In this document: one piece after another, positions 46,868 through 57,944 of the stretch
Numbering within the stretch: position 1 is the first letter of the stretch
Layout: each line of letters opens with the position of its first letter
Assembly (NCBI GenBank): GCA_003586115.2
Contig: QVOM02000034.1
Coordinates: 110,709,610-110,773,609 of the forward strand
From: Salvator merianae
Taxonomy: Eukaryota; Chordata; Lepidosauria; Squamata; Teiidae
Length of the DNA: 64,000 nt
Reading direction: 5' to 3'
Program-made: the position numbers and the translations under genes
The notes under the pieces: generated by a model
Seen by the model: only the letters and a program-made list of their open reading frames with translations
The model's database searches: none
Told to the model about the DNA's origin: nothing

Positions 46868-48296
46868 ATTAAAATGAGGGTGCTAAGAGTCCCAAGGTAC
46901 ATCGTCCGGTCCAACGTGCAGGAATGTTCTTATAAACCCTTCGGCCACACAGCATCCAGATGTCTCCCAAGAGGGGGACAGTGCGACTATCAGTGTTTTG
47001 GATAGGGATACCATCTTTCAACCTTATTCTTAAACCAGAAAGGAAGGGATTCTATGAAACAGAAGCAACATTGTAATTTCTACACAAGGGTTACCTAAGG
47101 ATTCATCTAGGAAAATAGAGAAAAGACCCAGAAAAAGTAATAGAAGAATAATCAATTTGAAAGCAAAAGCATGGTTGAAACAATTGATACCTTTAACCTT
47201 AAACGTTCATGAATAATTATTTCCCCACTCTTGGCACTTATAGATAGTTCTGCACAATGCAGATCCCTGCTTTAAGAATATAATTCTCTAAATCAAAATG
47301 TAAGATTCATTTCAAAAGCATAAAAAAAAACATAGACCTCCACCAATGGGAGTTCAATATTCAAAACAAGATGAATTTCAATATTAGAATAACAACAACT
47401 TTGAAAAGACAAATGACTTGGAGATACAATCTTCTGTACTTGATCTTCAAGGTTCAGATGATCTCTGGATGCAGGTTAAGAATGTTCAAAATCTTCTCTT
47501 AAATCAGTGGATGTAAGCTTTGATTAGAGTTCTTTACTTGTGGAAGTCCAATGACTCCTAGATACAGTATCCTTTTAGGAATGAAACAGCTCACTCCCTG
47601 CAGTGTAGGCTCAGTTGCACACTTGGCACAGGTTGTTGACTTAGGCCTCATAGCAAGTTATGTGATTCAAACATGTCAGCATTCTCCGTTCACAGGAGGA
47701 AAGGGAATCATATTCAGCCATCACGGAACTTCCAAGCTATTTGGCTACCATCTTTAGTACCTACATAAAAGGAATCAAAAGGAGACAGATTAGTTCCCTA
47801 GGAGGGGGCATAGCCTCCACTCCGAATCATGAATCTGTTTGATTTGTGCTGGCTGCTGTAGCAGTTCAGCTTCACTTTTGAACATGTGCACTATTACTTT
47901 TAGCAATTGTAAAACTCCAGCAAGGTGGAAGCTCCTTCTAGACACCCCCCTGCACTAAATAAAAAGGCAAAAAGCTGATGCTGCCAAAACAAGACAAAAG
48001 TAAGCACACACTTTGTTAAAATAGACTCAGGCTCCTGAGCACATACAGATTTTTTCTTATTTTCTTAAAGGAAATGTTTACACAAATGTTCTTCTTAAGA
48101 TCATAAAGACTGCATTTTAAAAGCATTTTCTGAATCAAAAAGGCGGGGGCGGGAGACAGCAATGGTGGCTATGAGTCCCAAACATAATGATTTTGGATGC
48201 CATAAACAGTAACTGCCTGTTTCAGGTCTCTAATGACCTTCATCGGCAGGGGCTCAACCGCAAGGTGACCCTGGTTGTTGAGCGTAACTGGGGCAC
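46868..48296 (-). other. Provirus interior without recognised genes
   Basis: About 1.4 kb lies between the env and gag remnants. Capsid, protease and polymerase motifs were not found, implying a large internal deletion or extreme decay. Confidence 0.6.
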
Positions 48297-48815
48297 TCAC
48301 GACATCTCGCCTGCGGAAATATCCCCCAACAATCTAGATTGTTCCAATCCTTGTGCCACAGCTCCCACAGACCCATTGGGTGTGGGTGAGGGGGCCGTTG
48401 GGGTCAATGCCACAAGGGGGCAAATTTCAGATTCTGTGGGCAATTTTTTGTCTGAATTATATGGCGGTGGAGGGCGTGCTTGCCCTTTTGGAGGTTCCAC
48501 TCCTCCTCTCATGGCACCGTCGTGAATTTGAAGACATTCCATAACAATCCGCCATGTGGAAAGCACTTTCGGGGGTGCCCTGGGCACCTCGTGAAAGTGT
48601 GTTCCCAATTTAATCCAGATTGAACATTTTAACGTGCCCTTTTCTGGATAAGCGGGACATTTTTGATAAATATATTTTAACAAGTTTACTAAATCTTTTT
48701 TGGAGGGCAAGGGTAAATTTTTCCCATTATTTTTAAGAATGAAAATGGATGACTTGGTAAGTTCTCTAAGTTCTTCATAGTGCATGACCTGAGACTTAGA
48801 GAATGCAGATCCCAT
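48297..48815 (-). pseudogene. Retroviral gag-like matrix remnant
   Basis: From a Met at 48815 followed by Gly (a possible myristoylation start, MGSAFSKSQ), the frame runs 172 codons. Its helical matrix-like layout, with a PAYPEKGTL-type block, is as in betaretrovirus-like class II elements. A PPPPY late-domain motif lies in the second half. The frame closes before any capsid region. A longer open frame extends upstream to 48902, but the Met-Gly start fits gag better. Confidence 0.7.
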
Positions 48816-48923
48816 ACTCACAAGAATTGGGTGCTCCATACACTCACGGCCGGCCCTGGTGCTGCAGACGTCTTCTCCATCGGTGGGTAAGGGACGTACC
48901 AAGAAACGTGTCCTTTCCTCTGG

Positions 48924-48941
48924 ATCACGTCGGGGTCACCA
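48924..48941 (-). other. Primer binding site, tRNA-Trp type
   Basis: The 18 bases directly beside the 5' LTR match the complement of the vertebrate tRNA-Trp 3' end (minus strand begins TGGTGACCCCGACGTG). The same primer is known from avian alpharetroviruses. Confidence 0.88.
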
Positions 48942-49375
48942 GTTGCAGGATTTCCGCCCGCTTCTAGTGAGTCGCTCGGGGGTTTCTTGGCATCGAAAAA
49001 GGAAGCGCGGACTCCAGGCTTTCTCGAGGGGAGACGACCCCGACCAAAGTTGGGGAAGATCTTTTATTGCGTACAGACAAAGGGAGGAGGGTCTATATGG
49101 TGTCATTAGTCACATGACTAATTAAACCCAATACAAAGTTACAGCATGACAAGCATAATTCAAAATGACCAATCAAAAGTTACAGAGCGTCCCAAAGGTT
49201 AAGCGTCATCTAGAAAGGCGGAGTAAAGGGAGGTGCTCAAGGCCTCATGTGGTTGTTTAAAGGTAGTGGAAATTTACCCGCATGTATCAGGAAATGGTTG
49301 CTTCCTTCTCTGTGCACGTGTTCCAGGCAGGCAAGCCGCCCCGCACGTGCACTAGCTAGTAACATGGTTGCAACA
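48942..49375 (-). repeat. 5' LTR
   Basis: It is the partner of 46052-46485, with the same ends and signals. It is followed directly by the primer site on the minus strand. Confidence 0.9.
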
Positions 49376-49724
49376 GCTCCCTAGCACTACTAGCTGTGGA
49401 CAACTAAAACACTGTCCACAGCTTGACTGGGAGCAGCTGGATTTCTCCTGGTCAGCAACGTTTGCACCTGCTTCCGGGTGCAAATGCTGCATGGCTGCAG
49501 CTGCACAGTTGCACACCATATCCCCGGTTGCCATGCTAATGGCTGGACATTCCACAGCCACTGTCATGGTGGTCAGGTTGGCATCTGTACTGCTAGTGCT
49601 GGAAACCCAGTATGGGGCTGTTCCAGCCCTCGGAGTGTGGACGGCTGCTGAACTGCTGGGCTTGTTCCAGCTTAGAATGGTAGAATTCTACTATTCTAAG
49701 CGGTAAAGTGCAAACAGGCCCCAA

Positions 49725-50720
49725 ATGTGACAAGTTTATCTAGAGTGATGTTAGTGGACACTTGATGCAGATTTTCGTGGACACAATTGTACTTCTTCCC
49801 TTCCCATCCGTCTGCTCCAAGAAGCCCTTTACCAGTCTGCCCATCATTTCTAGCCCCTCACTCTGTCACTTGATGATCAGCTGTTTTCCTCATCACTCAA
49901 TTTTATTTTATTTTATTTTATTTAAAATAAAATACGTGTCCCTGCGTAGCTTCTCGCTATCCCTTCTAAAAGTTCCTCCACTCTTTTCTTCTCCCCTGCC
50001 TTTCCTATCAAGAAAGGACTACCGAGCTGGAGAGATCCTGTCTTGCAGAGAAACACATACAAATGCCATCCTCCTACTGCTACCCATCACCCACCAAATA
50101 GCACTCATAATTGCAGATAATTGTCCTCAGCCAAAAAACATCCCCATACATGCATATGCATGTAGATACACTCCGAGTAAACCTCTCTTCTTTTAATAAA
50201 GAGGAGGGATCTGTCCACCAATCACAGATGCTGCTCCCAAAGTCTAGCAGTGAATACAGTCTGCTGCTTTGGGGGAAAGGTGGGATTCCCTCTTTCACAA
50301 GTCCTCCCCTACTTACGCTAGCATCATTTTTTTTCTTCCCCCCCCCCCCTTAAACTAGCATCTTACTCAAGCAAATGATAGGCATAGTTGCCCTCTCATT
50401 ACCATTGCCTTATGCTTTCCCAGGGTTATTCTCTTTCATTCTTCAGCATACTATCTATCTGACTATTTTGGCACCCTTCAGAACAGGACTGTCTAACAGT
50501 TGCTTAGATTTTATCTAACCCTAAAACACTGGTGTAGAAGTTCCCTAATTCAGAAGATTATTCTAAACACCTTTGTCCAATATAGTTTAATGGGAGAATA
50601 CCTAAATAGAACTACCATCGTAATTCTAGACTGTGTGATACAGCGGTAATGACATAAGCATACATTCTCAAATCAAAAGTTATACAGGATAAGACCACTT
50701 TATTTGTGCAATAAAAACCA
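49725..50720. other. Unassigned sequence
   Basis: It contains a (TTTTA)n run at about 49902-49925 and T/C runs at 50327-50350. No gene is recognised. Confidence 0.45.
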
Positions 50721-50722
50721 CA

Positions 50723-51169
50723 GGCTGCTTCCAGATGGCACCTGAATATATCACTATTTAGTAATTCTGAAATAATTGCTTGTTGCCCAGACAGCAGGGC
50801 AACATCATAGATAAAAGCAGACACATTTATTTACTGGTATGGCAGTTGCTCCCATGATAGTGTGATGCAAACGGCAGGGTATTTTGATACCCAGAAGTGT
50901 GTGACTGCCACCCCACGTTCATACGCGCTACCATTTTCAGCTAGGTTTGGCTCCACACATGTAGGGCAGTCATTCTCAAAATGGTGCATTGCACGAGTAA
51001 GCATCCAGACAGATAAGCGTTCTTGCTTTTTACATAAACCAGGCTTGGGAGTTTATTTTCCCAATATAATGTTATTGCAGGGAATCACCCCAATATCCCG
51101 GGGCATGTATGGCAATTTCAACATAGCCCCAGGAGAATTCTGGGTTTTACAACCTATCTGGATGCAGCT
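50723..51169. mobile_element. 447-bp MITE with GGCTGC ends
   Basis: The ends GGCTGCTTCCAGATGG and ATCTGGATGCAGCT are inverted repeats. ACA lies on both sides (50720-50722, 51170-51172). The ends are related to the hairpin MITEs at 11797 and 35147. Confidence 0.78.
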
Positions 51170-51172
51170 ACA

Positions 51173-52589
51173 GTAACATTTGATTTGACAACTTCATAAT
51201 CCTGTAACACCTAAAAAGCTGCCATACCCCGGTTCCCAAAAACAATTTTGGGGGGAAAAAGTCTGTTGAACCGCTGTTTCCATTGGCCACTGTGAGCTTT
51301 AATCCCCTAAAATAAGTATATCCTAGTTCTGTGCCTACCTTTGTCAATCTACTACTGATCTGAAGGTTGTAAGACACAGTTACAAGAAACTTCTCTCACA
51401 CTAGCCTGTTCTGATAAGTTCTGTATTCTTTCAGACTGGAAGTAATTCTGCAATTTGGGCCTGGTTGCATGATAGTTTGCTTTAGGATGGACTGGGGACT
51501 CACGTCCATATGCCTTGGTCCACATGTCTTGTTCTGAACTTGCCTTCTTACAGCTGAAACAAACTCAATACCAGGATAATCTGATTACAGAATAGTTTGA
51601 ATTGGAGGGGATAGTTCAGAGAAGTGGAAAGGCATTTTGGCGTGTGATTCCTGACAACAGAGAATGGCCTGAAAAGGGATTAAACGTAAGGTGTGCACAT
51701 TTTTAAGAAAAGAACAATTCATTTCACTAGCATTCTGGGAAGTAGGTAAGTGGGTTATACAGCTTTTTGACTGGAGATTACTTGGGTAATAAATAAAAAT
51801 AGATCTATTTGCATTTACACTCCAGCTTTCTCCCCCTCTTCTTTTTATCTTTACAACAAGCCTGTGAGATAAGGCTAGGCTGAGAGACTGCAAATGGTCC
51901 CAAGACTTCAGGGTGCAGGGTGGGGTAAAAATTTAATCAACAAATCTCCCAATGTGCTTTCATGCCCCCTGGCAATTTGAACGCTGGTTTGCTTAAGCAG
52001 TTAGGACATCCTTTATTCATCCTGTTTGATTTCAGGATGATTTAAGTTAAGCAGAGGTAGGCCTACTTGGGTAAATAGCTATCTGAAAATACCAAGTACT
52101 GCAGACTAGTCTTGGAAGTTGACAAGTATTTTGGGAAGAAAAGCAGTGGCAAACCACTTCTGTATTTTTCCAAGAAAACTGGATGGATTTGTCCATGCAA
52201 TCATTCAGAGCAGAGTTCAAATTGGTGGCACTTTTACTCTCAGATTCCAGTTTAACATGCAAGCCATTATGCCATATTGGCTCTATTGAACTTCAGCAAA
52301 GAGGTTCAAACGTAAGATTTGTAAACAACAAGAGAACAGCGACCAAACTGTAACAAATCATAATAATAGCAACAGTAACTCAACCCAAAGCTGCATGTAC
52401 TTCCCCACATCCAAGGAGAGCTTGTGCCTGCTATGATTCAGGGTCTGAGCAAGAATATCTAATAATAAGTGAGCCTCTGTGTTGTAATGATACAATTCTG
52501 TGAAAAACCACAAGAAAAATGATGAATAGTGAACATGTTAGTCAAACTAGGACAGAAATATGCATGAAGGAATAAGGGAAGTGTACTTA
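51173..52589. other. Unassigned, with a SINE-like fragment
   Basis: At about 52100-52260 the phrase GGCAAACCACTTCTGTATTT and its surroundings resemble the 3' half of the Sauria SINEs, without a tRNA head. Nothing else is recognised. Confidence 0.5.
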
Positions 52590-53330
52590 TAAGAATATAA
52601 GAGAAGCCCTGCTAGATCAGGCAGGCCACAGCCCACCTAGTCCAGCATTCTGTCTCATACAATGCCCCCCCCCTTGCTTCTGTCATTCTCAAGCAGAAAA
52701 CAGAGGCTAAACCTTCACTTGCTCTCAACTCGCTGCAAATGACCTTTAGAGGAATCCTGCCTGTCTCTCCAACCTGGAGATGGTACCTGGGCATCCATTC
52801 TGGTAGCCACTGATACACCTGTCCTCCATGAATCTGTCTAATCCATTCTTAAAGCTGTGTAGGCTGGTTACTGTCACCACCTCTTCTGGTAATAAATTCC
52901 ATGGACCAACGACTAACTGAGTGAAAAAATAATTCCCCATGTCTGTCCTAACTCCCCTGCCTCTCGGCTTCATCCAGTGTCCCCCGGTCCTAGTGCTGTG
53001 CAACAGGGAAAGGCCCTTTCTGCACTTGGCTTTATTCTGGACTATATCCCAAAATAGGCACCTGCTATCAACACACTAGCGCAGATTATAGCAGGCCCCA
53101 GGTGGGGCCTGCCATAATACATAGTAGCATGCAGATACCAGATACCTATTCCAAGATATAATCTGCAATACGGCCAAGTGCAGAAAGGGCCAAAATAATT
53201 TCTCTCTATCCACCTTTTCCAAATATATTTTATATTTATATACTTCAGTCAGGTCCCCTCTTATACGCCGACTTTCAAGGCTGAAGAAGCTTGCAGTAGG
53301 GCTCTTCCCACTTTACCCTTTTATGGGTAA
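52590..53330 (-). repeat. CR1 LINE 3' portion, split by a MITE
   Basis: The minus strand encodes the end of CR1 ORF2 (GPWNLLPEEVVTVTSL, DRFMEDRC) and the 3' terminus. It continues right of the MITE at 53012-53191 with the upstream part (TVFQIYLK-like region, highly decayed). It stops just before the SLC30A7 promoter. Confidence 0.82.
53012..53191. mobile_element. 180-bp MITE nested in the CR1
   Basis: The ends GGCCCTTTCTGCACTTGG and its complement are flanked by AAA (53009-53011, 53192-53194). The halves are inverted complements. The CR1 resumes right after it, which shows the order of insertion. Confidence 0.88.
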
Positions 53331-53429
53331 GCATCCCCCGTCCAGATCATTAACGAATCTCAAGCCTCTCCATCCTAATCTCAACTTCTCACCCCCTTGT
53401 CTTCCTTCCTCCAGCCTATTCAGTCTGCC

Positions 53430-53662
53430 GCCCTCCTCCTCGCTCCTCCTCCCTCCCGCGCAGGCTCACGACGACGGGCGCGTTGAATCTGATCCGGTTA
53501 TGCCGGAAGTGGCGGCTGGCGGAGCGGGCCGGCTTTTTTCCCTTAGCTACCAGGCAGAGAGAGAGAGTGGGGGGGCATCCTTGGGAGCTATTCTTGCGCC
53601 CCCTCGAGCCAGGCTAGGCCCCCGATTTCCCCCCTCCTCTCCTCATTTTACCGCCGAAGAAG
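53430..53662 (+). promoter_or_regulatory. SLC30A7: SLC30A7 CpG promoter and 5' UTR
   Basis: The start codon lies in a CpG-rich island (about 53440-54250). A strong ETS-type site CCGGAAGT is at 53503-53510, followed by GGCGGC, with no TATA box. This layout is typical of broadly expressed genes. In human the same region also drives EXTL2 in the other direction; here the EXTL2 coding start is 18 kb away. Confidence 0.75.
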
Positions 53663-53742
53663 ATGCTGCCTTTGTCCATCAAGGACGACGAGTACAAGCC
53701 GCCCAAGTTCAATTTGTTCCGCAAGATCTCGGGATGGTTCAG
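53663..53742 (+). CDS. SLC30A7: SLC30A7 (ZnT7) coding exon 1
   Basis: ZnT7 is a cation diffusion facilitator that moves zinc from cytosol into the Golgi and early secretory pathway, supplying zinc to enzymes such as alkaline phosphatases. This exon encodes residues 1-26 and two bases of codon 27: MLPLSIKDDEYKPPKFNLFR and the following KISGWF. The cytosolic N-terminus matches the conserved ZnT7 start, and the donor is a consensus GTGAGT. The Met is the first in the frame inside the CpG promoter. Exons 1-4 are present; the His-rich loop and the remaining membrane spans lie beyond the right edge. Confidence 0.97.
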
Positions 53743-54635
53743 GTGAGTGTAAGGGGGCGGCGGGGCTCCGTCCGCTTCCTTATGGAATCGAGGGGATTGT
53801 GTGCCGGCGGGGAGGGGGGCGTAGGAAGAGAGGGATTGGGCTTGAAAAAAAGAAGTCACCACCGTGTGTGGGTGAGAGAGAAAGGGGCAGTAGAGGTAAG
53901 GGTGGGCTGCGGCGATGGTGCGTGGGTGGGTGGGTGGTCGGTCCATGCCAGGACCTTGGCGGAGCAGCAGGACTCGAAACCCGCGCCGGGTCGGTGGAGG
54001 GATGCCTTTGCGTGCAAGTCGGGAACTGATGGTGAGGGGGAGAGCTTTGAGGGAACAGCTGGAACTGGGAGGGGGGGCTTCGGACACCATAGATGCAGTG
54101 GGGGGGGGACTCCAATGGCAGCAGTGCCCCACCCACTGTAGCTTGGGAAAGGGGCAGTGCCGCTCGGGGCAGTCAGTGGGGAGGCGGCGGGGCTGTGCTT
54201 ACTGTGAAGACCGATCCAGCGGGGCATTAGACGTTATGCGTGTGCATAGGAATGAGCTGGCGCTGGTAGTGGAGAGACTGTTTGCTTTCCAGGCCGAAGC
54301 CTTCCTGCCAAGGATGCGGCCTCCACAGAGTTCTATCCAAGAGCCGCAGTATAGTAAACCCTCCCTACGATTATTTATGCCAGGCCTGGGCGCGGGGTGC
54401 GAAGTCGGCTTCTAACTGACTCCAGTGCCCATGTAGCCAGATGGATGAGGTGGTGTCGTGTGGACGTGTGTGGAGAAGGGGAGGCACAGCTAGTTTCTTT
54501 CCTTCCTCTTCTCCCTTGAGCCTTACTCTGGCTTTTCTCTGCACTCTGAGCGGAAAACCCGCTTCGCCTCCTGGTTTGATGATCCTCACTTTCCCCTCCC
54601 TTCCTTTTTTTGTGCTCGCTTCTCCTTCTCTCTAG

Positions 54636-54737
54636 GTCAATCCTCTCCGACAAGACATCACGAAACCTCTTTTTTTTCCTCTGCCTCAACCTCTCCTTTG
54701 CCTTTGTGGAGCTGCTGTATGGCATCTGGAGCAACAG
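54636..54737 (+). CDS. SLC30A7: SLC30A7 coding exon 2
   Basis: The exon encodes residues 27-60 and part of Ser61, after acceptor CTCTCTAG and before donor GTACCA. It contains the first membrane span (LFFFLCLNLSFAFVELLYGI). The phases join cleanly to exons 1 and 3. Confidence 0.97.
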
Positions 54738-56509
54738 GTACCAGAGAATGGGAAGAAGGAGGGGGGAGAAGGGGAGAGGGAGGCGGTACTTCCCTCTGAA
54801 CATTAAATTCACTTCACAGCTGGTGTTGCCACGTCTGCCTCTTGCCTGTCTTAAAGAAGCTCTGGCATTGGGTGTATAATCAGGAGGGTGGGTGAAAGAA
54901 TTGTATTAGCCTGGGTCTTATATTTCTCCTTCCAACAGGCTGCGGTGATATTAGACACTGACTTAACTGTGGATTTTTGTTTCACTATAAATTTGATCTC
55001 TTTGTTATGCTTTACTTTGGGCACCTTTTAAACTTTAGGGAGTCAGAAAGGAAGGGCTTTGATGGGCAAGGGGAAGCTATCTTAAATACAGAGATGAATT
55101 TTATGACTGTTCTCCCCTTTGGCTCCCTTGATAGCCATTATCAAAGGGACTGTTTGCCTAACGTTGGCTGGATGTGTGATTTAGTGGCAGGAGTGACAAA
55201 ATGTAGAACTGTGTAGAACTGTGGAAATGGCAAAATAAAACATAAAGTGCTTCAGGATAAGGAAACTAACTGAGAAGTACAGATCAGACATTGCTGAAGG
55301 TAAATTGTCAGCATACTGTCATATTTCTGATATGTGCTAGTGCTTCCTGAGAATTTGAAATGCTGCCTATAGTTCATATTGTACAGTTAATGAACACCTA
55401 GACCCTTATCTGCTTTCTGTCAAGTTCTTTGTTCATATGTGCGATTATCGTTCACTATATACATTTAGGAGATTGGTGAATAGAAATCTATTTACCTCGG
55501 CCTTTGGCTGTCCCCAGTTTCAGGTGCTGTTATTGTTTTTAGTGGGTTCATTCTAAATTTCGTTTTTACTGTTTTAATTCACTGTAAGATAGGATAAAAA
55601 CTACAAGTGAATAAATATAGTTGTTGACAGTTGTTAGTGCTCACATTCATTCATCTATTTATTCATTCAATTTATTTGTATATAGCCTTTCAAAAAAAAT
55701 ATTGCTCGAGGTGGTTTACAGCATTATAAAAATTTACATAGGTTTTATTCAAAATATAAAAAGTCATACCATCAGTGATATTCAAAATAAAACAGTAGAG
55801 AACATAACATACAGTAAACTTCTACAAGAAAAATAAACATCCCGTTCAAAGCCATAAGCAGTAAGTAGTCCAGCGGAAACAACTTTCATTTGTGTCATCG
55901 GACCATCAGCATTCCAGGAACAATCCTTGGGAAGTGCTTTTCTTTCATGTCTCTAGTACTGTCCCTGAACTGCTTCTGATTAGCCCCCTTCACTTGTTCT
56001 TATAACTAAGGCCACTGGCGAAAGGATCCAGCCCTGCAAAAAAACACCCCCTACAAGGTATCAATGCTCAGCCAGGCAGGAGAGGCATCAGAGGACAGGG
56101 TGGTCTAGGCTGCCACCACTAAACCACCCCCAGGGGTGATGACAGTCTTCCTCTGGCAGAGCTTCTAGCAGCTGAAGCCACAAGCAGCTCTCCTTTATGA
56201 CCTCTGGTGTAGCTAAGGCCAGGTGGAGTCCAGAGCAGCTGACATGTTCCCATGGAAACCTTAAGTTGGATACTTCTTGCTTGAGAGGCTAGTCTGGAGG
56301 AAAATGTGTGCCCAAATTTTGTACTGTAATTATTTGGCTATCCATTGTGGGAGGTGAACTGATAACTGCTCAAGACAGATTAGCATTGCCTAGAGTGTAA
56401 TTCTAACTCCATATTTACTCTGATTGTGGGATCCTAATTCTATCAGAAATTGTGCCCAAGACTGACATGCAAGATTGGTGTGCAGAAGCCAAAAAGATGT
56501 TGCTTCTCC
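54738..56509. other. SLC30A7 intron 2, left part
   Basis: It contains LINE 3' tails at about 55515-55620 (plus, ending AATAAATA) and 55640-55850 (reverse, with TTGCTCGAGGTGGTTTACAG). The rest is unassigned. Confidence 0.55.
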
Positions 56510-57321
56510 CTTTATTTATTTCATTTCATCTGAAGGTCCCAGGGTACTCAACAAAGAACAATATTAATAAAAAAAATTGAATAAAAATACAAAAAGATAT
56601 AATCCTCTCCACACCTGGCAGGACTGTATTCAGAGGAAGCTAAGCAACAAAGGCCTAGGTGAAGAGAGAGGCTTTAACCAGGTGCCAGAAACCATACAAT
56701 GTTGGTGCCTGGTGTGTCTCCAGAAGATGGCTGGAGGCCACTGCAGAGAAGGGCCTCTCGTGTATCCCCACCACTTATGCCTCTGTGGGTAGTGGAACTA
56801 CAAGAAGGACCCCCCTTCCAGTCATAATGGTCAGGCAGATCTGTATGGAAGGAGACACTCCTTCAGATTTTTGGGGCCCACATCATTTAGGGCTTTTTAT
56901 GTCAACATCAGCACCTTGAATCAGGCTCAGTGGCAAATAGGTTAACCAGTGCAGATCTTTTAGGACTGGTGTGATGTGTGTCCGGCCAGAGACTCCTATC
57001 AGTAGTCGAGCTGCAGTGTTCTACGTTAGTTCCAGCTTCTGGACCATCTTCAAGAATAACCCCATGAGAAGCACATAACAGTAGTCTAGTTTGGAGGTTG
57101 CTAGAGCATAGACCACTGTCCCTATCCAGGAAAGGCTGAAGCTGGCAAACCCGTTGGAGGGGAGGTAAGCATTTCTGGCTACTGCTGTTACCAGAGCCAC
57201 AAATGACAGCAATGAGTCCACAAGCTCTCCCAGATTATTCACATTTTCTTTCTGGGGCAAAACAACACCCTCCAGGATTGGGTACTCCTAACATTCTGGA
57301 ATCAAGACTCCTTGATATATA

Positions 57322-57502
57322 GGACCTTTCTGCACTTGGCTTTATTCTGGATTATATCCCAGAATAGGGACCTGCTGTCCACATGTTAGTACAGATTACA
57401 GCAGGCCCCAGGTGGGGGCCTGCCATAGTTCATACTAGCATGCAGGTGACAGGTCTCTATTCTAAGATATAATCTGGAATAAGTCCAAGTGCAGAAAGGG
57501 CC
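57322..57502. mobile_element. 181-bp MITE nested in the L2-like LINE
   Basis: The ends GGACCTTTCTGCACTTGG and its complement are flanked by ATA (57319-57321, 57503-57505). It is a near-palindrome of the same family as 29095-29274. Confidence 0.88.
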
Positions 57503-57610
57503 ATAGTGTCTCCATCTTGTCTGGATTCAGTTTCAATTTATTGGGTCTGCATTCAGCCCATTACTCCCTTCAGGCAGTGATCAAACACCCTCACTGCCTC
57601 CCTTGACTCA

Positions 57611-57944
57611 GGACCTGTTTGCACTTACTTGCTAGTGAGCATCTGCACATTCACTAGTGAAGTGGTTCTGCATTTTGTGGAGGCCCTAGCAATTGGAAGC
57701 GGCTCCACAGCTGTACCTACTTCCTGGTGTGAAAGATGCAGGCTGTGGCGTGACTGTGCAGTTGTGTGCCACATCCCCGGTCACTGTCATGGCAGGGTAG
57801 CCAACATTCGCATTGGAAGTGCTGGAAGCCCATTTCCAGGTTATTCCAGCCCTTGCAGTGCAGGTGGCCACAGCACTGCGGGGACTGTTCCACCTTGGAA
57901 TGTTCAGATTCAAACATTCCAAGGCAGAAAGTGCAAAAAGGTGC
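57611..57944. mobile_element. 334-bp MITE nested in the L2-like LINE
   Basis: It starts GGACCTGTTTGCACTTAC and ends GTGCAAAAAGGTGC, with TCA on both sides (57608-57610, 57945-57947). It is related to 45948-49721. Confidence 0.82.

Larger units (their letters stand above)
46052..49375 (-). mobile_element. Deleted endogenous retrovirus, class II-like
   Basis: The provirus is about 3.3 kb and reads on the minus strand: 5' LTR (49375-48942), tRNA primer site, gag-like remnant, about 1.4 kb of unrecognised sequence, env transmembrane remnant, purine tract, 3' LTR (46485-46052). No pol was recognised, so it cannot replicate alone. GCTC is present directly outside both LTRs, consistent with a short target duplication. 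The LTRs differ at roughly 13 of 434 positions by eye, so the insertion is moderately old. It lies inside the MITE at 45948-49721. Confidence 0.88.
45948..49721. mobile_element. MITE with GGACCTGTT ends, split by a retrovirus
   Basis: The left end GGACCTGTTCACACT and right end AAGTGCAAACAGGCCC are inverted repeats. CAA flanks both sides (45945-45947, 49722-49724). Without the provirus it is about 440 bases and related to 57611-57944. Confidence 0.8.

Noticed and set aside
48187..48525. Plus-strand open frame of 112 codons in the provirus
   Set aside because: It is antisense to the gag-like remnant, which explains the sequence better.
53323..54141. Plus-strand open frame of 272 codons over the SLC30A7 promoter and first exon
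   Set aside because: It is in a different frame from the recognised exon 1 and is low-complexity. Long chance frames are expected in CpG islands.
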